Assembly: GCA_022822265.1 (NCBI GenBank)
Contig: JAJECA010000024.1
Coordinates: forward strand, 56,119-120,118
DNA from: Acidimicrobiia bacterium
Lineage (GTDB): Bacteria > Actinomycetota > Acidimicrobiia > Acidimicrobiales > Bin134
Reading direction: 5' to 3'
Length of the DNA stretch: 64,000 bases
Of the stretch, positions 53,968 through 62,444 are shown in pieces (positions within the stretch are counted from its first letter, which is position 1; every line of letters starts with the position of its first letter). A model generated the notes under the pieces. The model saw only the letters and a program-made list of their open reading frames with translations. It was not told the origin of the DNA and made no database searches. Made by a program: the position numbers and the translations under genes.

Positions 53968-54008
53968 GGAATTCGCCTCGGCGCGACACCGACGTCTGAT
54001 TTGCTCAT
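53964..54008 (-). other. Relay mini-ORF between aroE and prepilin peptidase (14 codons), with duplicated start
   Basis: ATG at 54008 overlaps the aroE stop (ATGA); the peptide MSKSDVGVAPRRIP ends in a TGA overlapping the peptidase ATG (ATGA). The 17 bases GTCTGATTTGCTCATGG are repeated exactly at 53953 and 53994, so the mini-ORF begins with a copy of the peptidase start (MSKSD). The gap is 37 bases. Confidence 0.55.
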
Positions 54009-54856
54009 GGGCTCCCGAGCGCTGTGGTGGCCGCGGCGGTCATGGCCTCCACCGGGGGATCAGCTCCGGTCCAGATCCGAACGGCATGAGCGGCCTGGTA
54101 CACCAGCATTCCCACGCCGGTGGAAGCCGGCACGCCGCGGCGTCGGCACTCGGCCAACAACGGAGTCTGAAGCGGGTTGTAGACCAATTCGGCCACATGC
54201 TGGCCGCCGTGGAGGAGGTCGGGATCAAGAGGCAGGTTGCCGGCGCCCTCGGTTTCGGCCATTCCCACCGGGGTGGCGTTCACCACCAGCAGGTAGTTCC
54301 CGATATCAGCCGGGCTCGCGGTGGTTCCCACCGGCCCGGCCAATTCCGAGGCCGATGCGGCTGCTTCCGGCCGGCGGGCAATAACGGCTACTTCGCTCGC
54401 CCCTCGGCGGGCCAACTCGGCAACTACCGCACGGGCGGCTCCTCCCGCGCCCAAGACCGCACATCCGATCCCGGCGAGCTCCACTCCCTCGGCCAACAGG
54501 GCATCGCAGAATCCAGCCCCGTCGGTGTTGTGGCCGATGAGAAGGTCTCCCTCCCGGGCCACGCAGTTCACCGCGCCCAGCGCCGCGGCGGCGGAGCTCA
54601 TCTCGTCGACTGCGGCGGCAACATCGGCTTTGTGGGGCATGGTCACCGACAGGCCGGCCATGCCCCGATTCCGCATTTCCTCCAGCGCCCTCCCCGCCTC
54701 TCCCGGTGCAACTTCAAAGGCGGCGTAAACCCAATCCAAGCCAAGATCGTCGAACGCGGCCTGGCAGATAACCGGGGACAGTGAGTGGCGAACGGGAAAG
54801 CCGATCACCCCGGCGGCGACCTCAGAGTCGGGATCCAACCCGATGGGAATCAGCAA
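54005..54856 (-). CDS. aroE: Shikimate dehydrogenase
   Basis: About 283 residues. GVIGFPVRHSLSPVICQAAF (shikimate binding), GLSVTMPHKADVAAAVD (catalytic Lys), NTDGAGF, the NADP loop VLGAGGAARAVV and NATPVGM. It reduces dehydroshikimate. The ORF track start is a shadow of mltG. TTG 54856, with AGAGGA 7 nt upstream, is the best standard start; ATT 54850 is also possible, because it aligns with an ATG in the duplicated copy of the same sequence 38 bases upstream. Confidence 0.93.
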   Translation of the reverse strand: MLIPIGLDPDSEVAAGVIGFPVRHSLSPVICQAAFDDLGLDWVYAAFEVAPGEAGRALEEMRNRGMAGLSVTMPHKADVAAAVDEMSSAAAALGAVNCVAREGDLLIGHNTDGAGFCDALLAEGVELAGIGCAVLGAGGAARAVVAELARRGASEVAVIARRPEAAASASELAGPVGTTASPADIGNYLLVVNATPVGMAETEGAGNLPLDPDLLHGGQHVAELVYNPLQTPLLAECRRRGVPASTGVGMLVYQAAHAVRIWTGADPPVEAMTAAATTALGSP

Positions 54857-54888
54857 TCCAGCTTCCTCTCGCGGCACACAGCGGGCAT
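54850..54888 (-). other. Relay mini-ORF in a tandem duplication of the mltG end (12 codons)
   Basis: ATG at 54888 overlaps the mltG stop (TGATG). The peptide MPAVCRERKLDC closely copies the mltG end AVAICRERNLGC. At DNA level, 54849-54876 and 54887-54914 match at 25 of 28 bases. The stop at 54850 falls within the start region of aroE. The spacer is thus a tandem copy of the mltG/aroE junction. Confidence 0.6.
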
Positions 54889-55979
54889 CAGCAACCCAGG
54901 TTTCTCTCGCGGCAAATGGCCACCGCGGCCTCGTGTTCTTCGAAAGTATTGCTGAATGTGTGGGCACCGGGCACCGGATCGTCGGTGCGCACGTAGAACA
55001 GCCAGAAGCCCTCTTCGGGGTTCAGCGCGGCCTCCAGCGACGCCCGGCCGGGAGCGGCAATGGGGCCGGGAGGCAGGCCCGTTCGGTTGTACACGTTGTA
55101 GGGGTTGTCCACTCGCAGGTCGGCGAGGGTCAGCGGCTCAGACGGCTTGTTCACCGCGTACCGCACCGCGGCGTCGATCTGGAGCTCCATGCCCAAGCCC
55201 AGTCGGTTGTAGATCACCCGGGCGATCTTGGCCCGGTCTTCGTCGTTGAGGGCCTCCTTTTCGATGAGCGACGCCACAATGACCGCCTCGTAGGGACTCA
55301 CCCCCACCGTGTCGAAGGCACCGTCCAGGCCTACATCGGAGGCAACTTGATCGAACTGCTCCACCAAGCGGACGACGAGGGCGGCCTCATCCTCGGCGGT
55401 GGCCCCGTCGAGCAGATAGGTGTCGGGAAACAGCACCCCCTCCACCGTGCTGTTGGTCGGTTGGTAGTCCGACCGCACCGGAGGAAAGGCGATGGCCCGG
55501 GCCAAGTCGTCGGCATTGAAGGTGGAGACCTGGGACAGCAGCTCGCGTTGGATCTGAGCCAGGGTGAGGCCCTCGGGCAACACCACCCTGAAGGCGTCCA
55601 CCGCCGGACCGGGGGCGGGACCGGCCAGCAGCACGTCTTTGGCCTGCCATACCGACATGTTCTCGTTCAAGACATAGTTGCCGGCCTGGAAATCCCCGGC
55701 GTCTTTGTATCGCAGGTAGTAGCGGAACACCGTGGAGTTGGCCACCACCCCCTCGTCTTCGAGGATGCGGGCGATGTCGTTGATGGACGCTCCCTGGGGG
55801 ATGTTGACCACGAGTTCGGGGCCTTCGTCACCCGGAGGGTCGAGGCGGTCGTCCACCCAGCCCTTGATCAACAGAGTGGCGATCAACACGACCACGCCCA
55901 TAAGGCCCAGCAATATCACGACCCGGGTGAGGGTTGAGGTTCTCCGCGGCAACCAGTCCCAATCCTCATCTGTGCTCAT
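54888..55979 (-). CDS. mltG: Endolytic murein transglycosylase
   Basis: A 363-residue YceG protein. One membrane helix near residues 18-40 (VVILLGLMGVVVLIATLLIKGW), a LysM-like part (NIPQGASINDIARILEDEGVV), then the catalytic domain with VEGVLFPDTYLL, VIVASLIEKEAL (catalytic Glu) and NTYNxxGLPPGPI-like YNVYNRTGLPPGPIAAPGRASLEAALNP. It cuts new glycan strands outside the membrane and sets their length. It starts inside a relay ORF stop. Confidence 0.95.
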   Translation of the reverse strand: MSTDEDWDWLPRRTSTLTRVVILLGLMGVVVLIATLLIKGWVDDRLDPPGDEGPELVVNIPQGASINDIARILEDEGVVANSTVFRYYLRYKDAGDFQAGNYVLNENMSVWQAKDVLLAGPAPGPAVDAFRVVLPEGLTLAQIQRELLSQVSTFNADDLARAIAFPPVRSDYQPTNSTVEGVLFPDTYLLDGATAEDEAALVVRLVEQFDQVASDVGLDGAFDTVGVSPYEAVIVASLIEKEALNDEDRAKIARVIYNRLGLGMELQIDAAVRYAVNKPSEPLTLADLRVDNPYNVYNRTGLPPGPIAAPGRASLEAALNPEEGFWLFYVRTDDPVPGAHTFSNTFEEHEAAVAICRERNLGC

Positions 55980-56017
55980 GGCGAGTCCAGCCAGCCCTGG
56001 ACGGCGTCGCTTCTCAT
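55976..56017 (-). other. Relay mini-ORF between ruvX and mltG (13 codons), resembling the ruvX end
   Basis: ATG at 56017 overlaps the ruvX stop (ATGA); the peptide MRSDAVQGWLDSP ends in a TGA overlapping the mltG ATG (ATGA). VQGWLDSP resembles the ruvX end LQGWLDS...P, and MRSD resembles the mltG start MSTD. That is what a tandem duplication of the ruvX/mltG junction would give. The gap is 34 bases. Confidence 0.55.
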
Positions 56018-56448
56018 GGTTGTGCTTCCGAGTTGGTGCTATCTAGCCAGCCTTGGAGAATGATCGATGCCGCCACCATGTCGACCCGGCGTCGGCGGGC
56101 CTTGCCGCTGAGGCCGGACTCGGCCAGCACCCGGTCGGCGATAACCGTGGTCAACCGCTCGTCGTGGGTCAACACCGGCACCCCTAGCACTGACTCCAGC
56201 TCCCGGGCCTCACGCTCGGCGCCCAGGGCCGCGGGACCGGTGCCGCCGTCCAGCGACAGGGGCAGACCCACAATCACGACCTCGGCTTCGTACTCGTCAA
56301 CCAACTCCGCGATCTTCTGGTGATCGCGGTTCTGGCTGCCTGTGCGCTTGATGACGGTCAGAGGAGTGGCTAGGCGACCTTTGGAGTCGGAGACGGCCAC
56401 GCCGATGCGGCGCTCGCCGAGGTCGATTCCCAGCGCTCGTGCCGTCAC
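56014..56448 (-). CDS. ruvX: RuvX/YqgF-family pre-16S rRNA nuclease
   Basis: A 144-residue RNase H-fold protein: ALGIDLGERRIGVAVSD (first Asp), VVIVGLPLSLDGG, HDERLTT (Asp/Glu) and DMVAASIILQGWLD (last Asp). Members trim the 5' end of 16S rRNA or act on Holliday junctions. GTG 56448 overlaps the alaS stop (TAGTG). The alaS-ruvX-mltG-aroE order is conserved in Actinobacteria. Confidence 0.95.
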   Translation of the reverse strand: MTARALGIDLGERRIGVAVSDSKGRLATPLTVIKRTGSQNRDHQKIAELVDEYEAEVVIVGLPLSLDGGTGPAALGAEREARELESVLGVPVLTHDERLTTVIADRVLAESGLSGKARRRRVDMVAASIILQGWLDSTNSEAQP

Positions 56449-59024
56449 TAGCCCGCGATGCCAGCCGCGGCTCGCACTTGTTGGAGGGCTTCTTCCAACC
56501 GCGACGGATCCCGGCCTCCGGCAATGGCCAGCTTGGCGTCCCGGCCGCCGCCGCCGCCGATCATGGCGGCCGCCTCGGCGATCAGCTCGCCGGCGTTGAG
56601 CTCGCAGTCGGCGGCCACCGCGGCCACCAAGGCCGCACCGCCTCCGTCGGGCGCCGCCCCCAGCACCACTGCGGCCACTCCGGGCCGGTCCCGGGTGGCA
56701 ATGGCCAGATCGCGCAACTGGCCCCGGTCCAGGCCTTCGACCAGCGCCACCACGACACCGTCTTCCGCCTGGTGGGCCAAATCCCCGGACTGATCGGCCG
56801 AGGCCGCTTTGCGCAGCTCGTTCAGCTCCGCCCGTAGGCTCTTGATCTCGGACATGCGCTTGTCGGCTCCCACCAGCAGCTGTTCGACGGGAACGCCCAA
56901 TCGCTCGGCGGCCTGAGCCATGGTCGACTCCCGTTCGGTGAGCAATTCGACCGGGCGGGTGCCGCTGACCGCCTCAATGCGGCGGATGTTGGCCCCGATG
57001 GAACCCTCCGACACCACCTTTACCGGGCCGATGTCACCCAAGGCCCGCACATGGGTACCGCCGCACAGCTCAGTGGAGTGCGGTCCGGCCTCGAGCACAC
57101 GCACCCGGTCCCCGTACTTGTCGCCGAAAAAGGCGATGGCCCCGGCCTCCATGGCCTCGGCCATGGACGTCTCGTAGTTGCGGGTGGCGGGGTTGTCCAG
57201 GATGTCGGCGTTGGCCAGACGCTCAATCTCGGTAATCTGACCGGCGGTCAGCGCCTCAAAGTGGGTGAAGTCGAAGCGAAGCCGGTCATCGGCCACCAAT
57301 GAGCCCTGCTGTTTGACGTGGTCGCCCAGAACCTCCTTCAGCGCCCAGTGCAGCAGGTGGGTGGCGGTGTGGTTGCGCCGGATGGCCGCCCGGCGATCGG
57401 CGTCGATGGCCGCGATCACGGTCTGGCCGACAGTTATCTCACCGTCGAGGGACGCGGCGTGATGCAGGTGCAGTTCGGGCACCGCATAGGTGGTGTCGGT
57501 TACCGCGGCTCGGCCGGTGGGAGAGGTTATGACTCCGGTGTCGCCCACTTGGCCGCCGGCCTCGGCATAGAAAGGGGTCCGGTCCAAGACGATGCCGTCG
57601 TCGGTGACGGCCAGAACCACGGCCTCGGCGGTGTCGAATTCGCGGCCGATGAACTCGGTGGGACCGTGTTCAGCCACCAGCGCGGTGTAGGCCGACACGT
57701 CGGCTGAAGTTGCGTGCCGGGCTTGGAAGTCTTGGCGGGCTCGGGTGCGCTGGCCCTCCATGAGCTGATCGAAGCCGTCCCGGTCCACGGCCACTTCCCT
57801 CTCTCGAGCGGTCTCCTCGGTCACCTCGAAGGGGAACCCGTAGGTGTCGTGCAGCAGAAAGGCCAAGTCGCCCGATAGCGCCTGGCCGTCGCCGAGGCGG
57901 TCGATGGCGTCCTCGAGGATCTGCGATCCCTGGGCCAGGGTCGACCGGAAGCTCTCCTCCTCTCGGGCGACCACGTCGCGTACGAAGCTGTGGTTGGCCA
58001 CCAGGTCGGAATAGTCGGGGCCCATGATGTCGACCACCTTGTCGACCAGCTGGGGAGTGACCACGTCGGTGACCCCGAGCAGATAGGCCCGGCGAATGGC
58101 CCTTCGCATTATGCGGCGCAGCACGTAGCCCCGATCCTCGTTGGAGGGGAACACCCCGTCGGAGATGAGGAAGGTCATCGTGCGGGCGTGCTCGGCCAGT
58201 ATCCGCAAGGTGACGTCGCTGTGCTCGGCCGCGCCCAGCTTGACGCCGGTCACCGCGGAGGCCTCGCCCACCAGCTCGGCCATCTCGTCGATGTCGAACA
58301 CCGACTCCACCCCTTGGATCAGGGTGAGGATCCGCTCCAGGCCGGCCCCGGTGTCGATGCTGGGCTTAGGCAGCGGGACTTGGCCGTCGGGACGCTGGTC
58401 GAACTGCATGAACACCAGGTTCCAAAACTCCAAGAACCGCTCGTCCCCACCATGGGCCGGACCGCCGTCGGGGCCGAACTCCGGCCCCTTGTCGAAGAAG
58501 ATCTCCGAACAGGGGCCGCACGGCCCGGTGTCAGCCATGCGCCAGTAGTTGTCCTCGTCCATCCGCTGGATGCGGTCGGGAGACACACCGGCCACGTCCC
58601 GCCATATCTCCGCGGCCTCATCATCGCTGAGATGGACGGTGATCCACAGCCGGTCGGGGTCGAAGCCCAGACCCTCGGTGACGAATTCCCAGGCCCAGTC
58701 GATGGCCTCGGTCTTGAAGTAGTCGCCGAAGCTGAAATTGCCCAGCATCTCGAAGAATGTGAGATGGCGGCGGGTGCGCCCGATTTCATCCAGGTCGTTG
58801 TGCTTGCCCCCGGCCCGCACGCACTTCTGCACGGTAACCGCCCGAGGGTGGGGGGAGGTTTCCTCGCCCGTGAAGTAGGGCTTGAACGGCACCATCCCGG
58901 CCACGGTGAACAGCACAGTGGGGTCGCGGGGAATGAGGCTGGCCGACGGCAGCACAGCGTGGCCTCGCTCTCCGAAGAAGGAGGTGAATGCGCTGCGGAT
59001 CTCCTGGGCTCGTTTGGGGGCCAA
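56448..59024 (-). CDS. alaS: Alanyl-tRNA synthetase
   Basis: The 858-residue enzyme has the class II core (FTSFFGERGHAVLPSASLIP, TVAGMVPFKPYF, TVQKCVRAGGKHNDLD, GNFSFGDYF), the editing domain with HTATHLLHWAL and ELCGGTHVRALGDIG (zinc His/Cys), and the C-Ala domain with GGGGGRDAKLAIAGG. It charges tRNA-Ala and removes misactivated Ser and Gly. Start TTG 59024 has AGGACGG nearby. It overlaps ruvX. Confidence 0.98.
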   Translation of the reverse strand: MAPKRAQEIRSAFTSFFGERGHAVLPSASLIPRDPTVLFTVAGMVPFKPYFTGEETSPHPRAVTVQKCVRAGGKHNDLDEIGRTRRHLTFFEMLGNFSFGDYFKTEAIDWAWEFVTEGLGFDPDRLWITVHLSDDEAAEIWRDVAGVSPDRIQRMDEDNYWRMADTGPCGPCSEIFFDKGPEFGPDGGPAHGGDERFLEFWNLVFMQFDQRPDGQVPLPKPSIDTGAGLERILTLIQGVESVFDIDEMAELVGEASAVTGVKLGAAEHSDVTLRILAEHARTMTFLISDGVFPSNEDRGYVLRRIMRRAIRRAYLLGVTDVVTPQLVDKVVDIMGPDYSDLVANHSFVRDVVAREEESFRSTLAQGSQILEDAIDRLGDGQALSGDLAFLLHDTYGFPFEVTEETAREREVAVDRDGFDQLMEGQRTRARQDFQARHATSADVSAYTALVAEHGPTEFIGREFDTAEAVVLAVTDDGIVLDRTPFYAEAGGQVGDTGVITSPTGRAAVTDTTYAVPELHLHHAASLDGEITVGQTVIAAIDADRRAAIRRNHTATHLLHWALKEVLGDHVKQQGSLVADDRLRFDFTHFEALTAGQITEIERLANADILDNPATRNYETSMAEAMEAGAIAFFGDKYGDRVRVLEAGPHSTELCGGTHVRALGDIGPVKVVSEGSIGANIRRIEAVSGTRPVELLTERESTMAQAAERLGVPVEQLLVGADKRMSEIKSLRAELNELRKAASADQSGDLAHQAEDGVVVALVEGLDRGQLRDLAIATRDRPGVAAVVLGAAPDGGGAALVAAVAADCELNAGELIAEAAAMIGGGGGRDAKLAIAGGRDPSRLEEALQQVRAAAGIAG

Positions 59025-59033
59025 GATGCCGTC

Positions 59034-59282
59034 CTATCGGCCTCGAGGGTCGTCGAGGGCCCGGCGCGCGATCTCAGCCCTATAGCGCCGGACCGCGGCG
59101 GTGCCCTCGGCAAGGGCGGCCCGAGCCTCGGAGGCCGCGGCCTTGACGCGGGCGCTCGCGGTAGAACTTGGTCTGATGGGCACCGCTCGCTGGGCGGCTT
59201 GGCGCAGCTTGCGGCGGACGTAGGACGCTCCGGCCGCGCCGGCACCCGCCCCCGCGGCAAACCACACGAGTCGCTTGGCCAT
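59034..59282 (-). CDS. Small membrane-associated protein (DUF6167-like) between rarA and alaS
   Basis: An 82-residue protein. A short hydrophobic helix (LVWFAAGAGAGAAGASYV) is followed by a basic, Ala/Arg-rich amphipathic part (ARVKAAASEARAALAEGTAAVRRYRAEI), consistent with membrane attachment and a coiled coil inside the cell. A similar small gene is regularly found at this spot in Actinobacteria. Function unknown. Its ATG overlaps the rarA stop (TGATG). Confidence 0.7.
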   Translation of the reverse strand: MAKRLVWFAAGAGAGAAGASYVRRKLRQAAQRAVPIRPSSTASARVKAAASEARAALAEGTAAVRRYRAEIARRALDDPRGR

Positions 59283-60664
59283 CAGCTCTCCTCGCTGTCG
59301 TTGCTGTCTGTTTTCCGGCCCATAATCCGCTGGTGTATCTCCATTTGGTCATCTTCAGTTTCAGTGTCGCCTTCAGTTCTCTGCCCCATCATCCTCTGGT
59401 AGATCTCCTTTTCGGCACCGTGTTGCGAGGGATGGTAGTAACGCTGATCTTCAAAGCGATCGGGGCGATATTGCTGGCTCACCCAGCCTTGGGGATCATC
59501 ATGAGGATACACGTAGCCCTTGCCGTGCCCTAGACCGGCCGCCCCCTGGTAATGGGCGTCTCGAAGATGGGGCGGCACCTCGCCGCTGCCGTCGCCCGCG
59601 TCGGCCCGAGCCCGCCCGAGAGCCGTGGTGACGGTGTTGGACTTGGGGGCGGTGGCCAGATACACCACCGCGTGGGCCAGGTTGAGCTGCGCTTCGGGCA
59701 GGCCCACGAACTCCACCGCCCGGGCCGCAGCATCGGCCACCACCAGGGCTTGGGAGTCGGCCATCCCGATGTCCTCCGATGCCAGTATCACCATTCTCCG
59801 GGCGATGAACCGGGGGTCCTCCCCCGCCTCCAGCATTCGGGACAGCCAGTACAGCCCGGCGTCGGGGTCGGACCCCCGCAGGCTCTTGATGAAGGCGCTG
59901 ATGATGTCGTAGTGCTCGTCGCGGCCGTAGCGAACTGCGCTGGCGCCCAGGGCGTCCTCGGCGTCGGCCAGGGTGACTCGGGGAGGGTCGTCGCTCCGGG
60001 CCGAGGCTAGAGCCACGGCCACCTCCAGGCTGGTCAGGGCTTGGCGGCCGTCTCCCGCGGCCTGGGTCGCCAGGTGGGCCAGCGCCTCATCTTCGGCCTC
60101 GGCCCCCTCGGCCCGCAGCCCGCGGCGTAGCAGCTCGCCCAGCGCATCGGTGTCCAGGGGCTCTAGGCGGAACAGGGTGGAGCGGGACCGCAGCGGCGGG
60201 TTCACCTCGAAGTACGGGTTCTCGGTGGTCGCCCCGATCAGGGTGATGAGCCCGGACTCCACCGCAGGCAGTAGGGCATCTTGCTGAGCCCGATTGAACC
60301 GGTGAACCTCGTCGAGGAACAAGATCGTGCCCTGGTTGTGCTGGCCTAGGCGGTCGCGGGCCGAGGCCATGACCTCTCGTACGTCCTTGACCGAGGCGGC
60401 GACCGCGGAGTGCTGGACATAGGCCTGGGCGGTGGTTCCGGCCACCAGCCGGGCAATGGTGGTCTTGCCCGTGCCCGGCGGCCCCCACAAGATGGCCGAC
60501 GACAGCCGGTCCGACTCGATGAGGCTGCGCAGGGGCTTTCCCCGACCGAGCAGGTGCTCCTGGCCGACCAGATCATCCAGATTGCGGGGTCGGAGCCGAT
60601 CGGCCAGCGGCGCAGTGTTGGCCAGGCGCTCGGCTGCGGCGGCGGCGAACAGGTCGTCGCTCAT
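59282..60664 (-). CDS. rarA: Replication-associated recombination protein A
   Basis: About 460 residues. AAA+ clamp-loader-like ATPase: [22 protein letters not shown], Walker [15 protein letters not shown], Walker [24 protein letters not shown], sensor [20 protein letters not shown], then the C-terminal tetramer domain ending [12 protein letters not shown]-like [37 protein letters not shown]. The extra tail repeats [10 protein letters not shown] and [10 protein letters not shown]. RarA works at stalled forks. ATG 60664 overlaps a relay ORF stop and is preferred over ATG 60670. Confidence 0.95.
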   Translation of the reverse strand: MSDDLFAAAAAERLANTAPLADRLRPRNLDDLVGQEHLLGRGKPLRSLIESDRLSSAILWGPPGTGKTTIARLVAGTTAQAYVQHSAVAASVKDVREVMASARDRLGQHNQGTILFLDEVHRFNRAQQDALLPAVESGLITLIGATTENPYFEVNPPLRSRSTLFRLEPLDTDALGELLRRGLRAEGAEAEDEALAHLATQAAGDGRQALTSLEVAVALASARSDDPPRVTLADAEDALGASAVRYGRDEHYDIISAFIKSLRGSDPDAGLYWLSRMLEAGEDPRFIARRMVILASEDIGMADSQALVVADAAARAVEFVGLPEAQLNLAHAVVYLATAPKSNTVTTALGRARADAGDGSGEVPPHLRDAHYQGAAGLGHGKGYVYPHDDPQGWVSQQYRPDRFEDQRYYHPSQHGAEKEIYQRMMGQRTEGDTETEDDQMEIHQRIMGRKTDSNDSEES

Positions 60665-60693
60665 CGCCATCGCGCCCAGCTATCGCGCTTCAT
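60661..60693 (-). other. Relay mini-ORF between aspS and rarA (10 codons)
   Basis: ATG at 60693, four bases after the aspS stop, encodes [10 protein letters not shown] and ends in a TGA that overlaps the rarA ATG at 60664 (ATGA). rarA has no ribosome site. The coupling to aspS is looser than at the other relay junctions. Confidence 0.3.
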
Positions 60694-60697
60694 CTGA

Positions 60698-62434
60698 CTA
60701 CCCAGCGGCGGGCGGCGGGAGTACGCGCAGGCCGAGCTCGTCGAGGTGGCGGTCGGCTATTGGGGTGGGCGAGTTGGACAGCGGGTCGGCGCCCGACTGG
60801 GTCTTGGGGAAGGCAATGACCTCGCGGATGTTCTCCTCCCCGGCCAAGATGGCCACCAGCCGGTCGATGCAGAAGGCGAACCCGGCGTGGGGCGGCGCAC
60901 CGTAGCGGAAGGCGTCGAGAAGGAAACCGAATCGGTTTTCGGCATCGTCATCGCTGATGCCGAGGGCCCGGAACACCGCTCGCTGGATGTCGGGCCGGTG
61001 GATCCGCACGCTGCCCGAACCCAGCTCCCAGCCGTTGAGCACCAAGTCGTAGGCCTGGGAGCGCACGGCCAGCAGCTCCTCACCCTCGCCGTCCAGCAGG
61101 CCCACATCATCGGGATGGGGCATGGTGAACGGATGGTGGGCGGCGATAGGCCGGCCCTGGTCGTCGATGGACTCGAACAGCGGGAACTCGGTAACCCACA
61201 CGAAGTGCAGGCCGCCTTCAGTGACGGGCGGTCGGCCCAACTCCAAGCGGAGCAGGCCGAGGATGTCGCGCACCTTCGGGCGGCGGTCGGCGATCAACAA
61301 AAGCAGGTCGCCGGGCTCCGCATCCATGGCCGGGCCCAGCGCCGCCTGCTCCTCATCGGACATGAACTTGGTCAGAGCGCCGTCGAGGGCACCGTCGTCG
61401 CCCACCCGGAACCAGGCCAGGCCCTTGGCCCCCCACTGCTGGCACTTCTTGGTGAGCTCGTCGATGGCGTTGCGACCCAAGCTCTGACTGCCTCCCTTAC
61501 AGTTGATGCCCTTGACGCACTCCACCTGGAAGACCTTGGCCTCGGTGCCCTCGAACAGCCCGGTCAGCTCGATCAGCTCCATCCCGAAGCGCACGTCGGG
61601 CTTGTCGGAGCCGAACCGCTCCATGGCATCGGTCCAAGTCATGAAGATGGGTTCGTCGGGGCGGGTACCGGTGACTGCCTCTACTGCGGCGGCCACTGCC
61701 TCGGTGATGAAGGCCATCACCTCGTCTTGGCCTGCGAAGCTGGCCTCGGCGTCGAGCTGCATGAACTCGAACTGTCGGTCGGCCCGGAGATCCTCGTCGC
61801 GAAGGCAGCGGGCGATCTGGTAGTAGCGGTCGAGTCCCCCCACCATGCAGAGCTGCTTGAAGATCTGGGGCGACTGGGGCAGGGCGTAGAACCGTCCGGG
61901 ATGCAACCGGGAAGGCACCACGAAGTCGCGGGCGCCTTCGGGGGTGGAGGCCACCAGCATGGGGGTCTCGATCTCGGTGAAGCGCTGCGCCTCCATCGAG
62001 CGGCGGATGGCGCTGTTGACCGTGGCCCGCAGCTCCAGGTTGCGCTGGAGGCGCTCACCCCGCAGGTCGACGTAGCGATAGCGCAGGCGCACGTTCTCGT
62101 CCACCTCGGTGCGGGAGTGCAGAGGGAAAGGCGGAGGCTCGGCGGCCGATAGAACCTCTACCTGGCAGTCGCCGATCTCCACCTCGCCGGTGTCCAGCTT
62201 GGGGTTGACGGTGCCCTCGGGCCGAGGCCGCACCGTGCCGCTGATGCGGACCACATATTCCGAGCGCAGGTCGTGGCGCTCGTCGACCACGCATTGGATC
62301 ACCCCGGTGCGGTCCCGCAGGTCGATGAACGCCAGGTTCTCACCGTGCTCCCGGCGCCGGTCCACCCAACCGCACACCGATACCTCGCGGCCGATGTCGC
62401 CGGCGCGCAACTCGCCGCAATAGTCAGTTCGCAT
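60698..62434 (-). CDS. aspS: Aspartyl-tRNA synthetase
   Basis: About 578 residues from ATG 62434; the ORF track adds 14 codons. An OB-fold anticodon domain (VSVCGWVDRRREHGENLAFIDLRDRTGVIQCV), class II motif 2 (RCLRDEDLRADRQFEFMQLDAEASF), the bacterial GAD insertion (about 280-400) and motif 3 (GFAFCIDRLVAILAG). It charges tRNA-Asp, perhaps also tRNA-Asn if the cell lacks asnS. It follows the hisS stop by 10 bases. Confidence 0.98.
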   Translation of the reverse strand: MRTDYCGELRAGDIGREVSVCGWVDRRREHGENLAFIDLRDRTGVIQCVVDERHDLRSEYVVRISGTVRPRPEGTVNPKLDTGEVEIGDCQVEVLSAAEPPPFPLHSRTEVDENVRLRYRYVDLRGERLQRNLELRATVNSAIRRSMEAQRFTEIETPMLVASTPEGARDFVVPSRLHPGRFYALPQSPQIFKQLCMVGGLDRYYQIARCLRDEDLRADRQFEFMQLDAEASFAGQDEVMAFITEAVAAAVEAVTGTRPDEPIFMTWTDAMERFGSDKPDVRFGMELIELTGLFEGTEAKVFQVECVKGINCKGGSQSLGRNAIDELTKKCQQWGAKGLAWFRVGDDGALDGALTKFMSDEEQAALGPAMDAEPGDLLLLIADRRPKVRDILGLLRLELGRPPVTEGGLHFVWVTEFPLFESIDDQGRPIAAHHPFTMPHPDDVGLLDGEGEELLAVRSQAYDLVLNGWELGSGSVRIHRPDIQRAVFRALGISDDDAENRFGFLLDAFRYGAPPHAGFAFCIDRLVAILAGEENIREVIAFPKTQSGADPLSNSPTPIADRHLDELGLRVLPPPAAG

Positions 62435-62444
62435 CGCGGCTATT

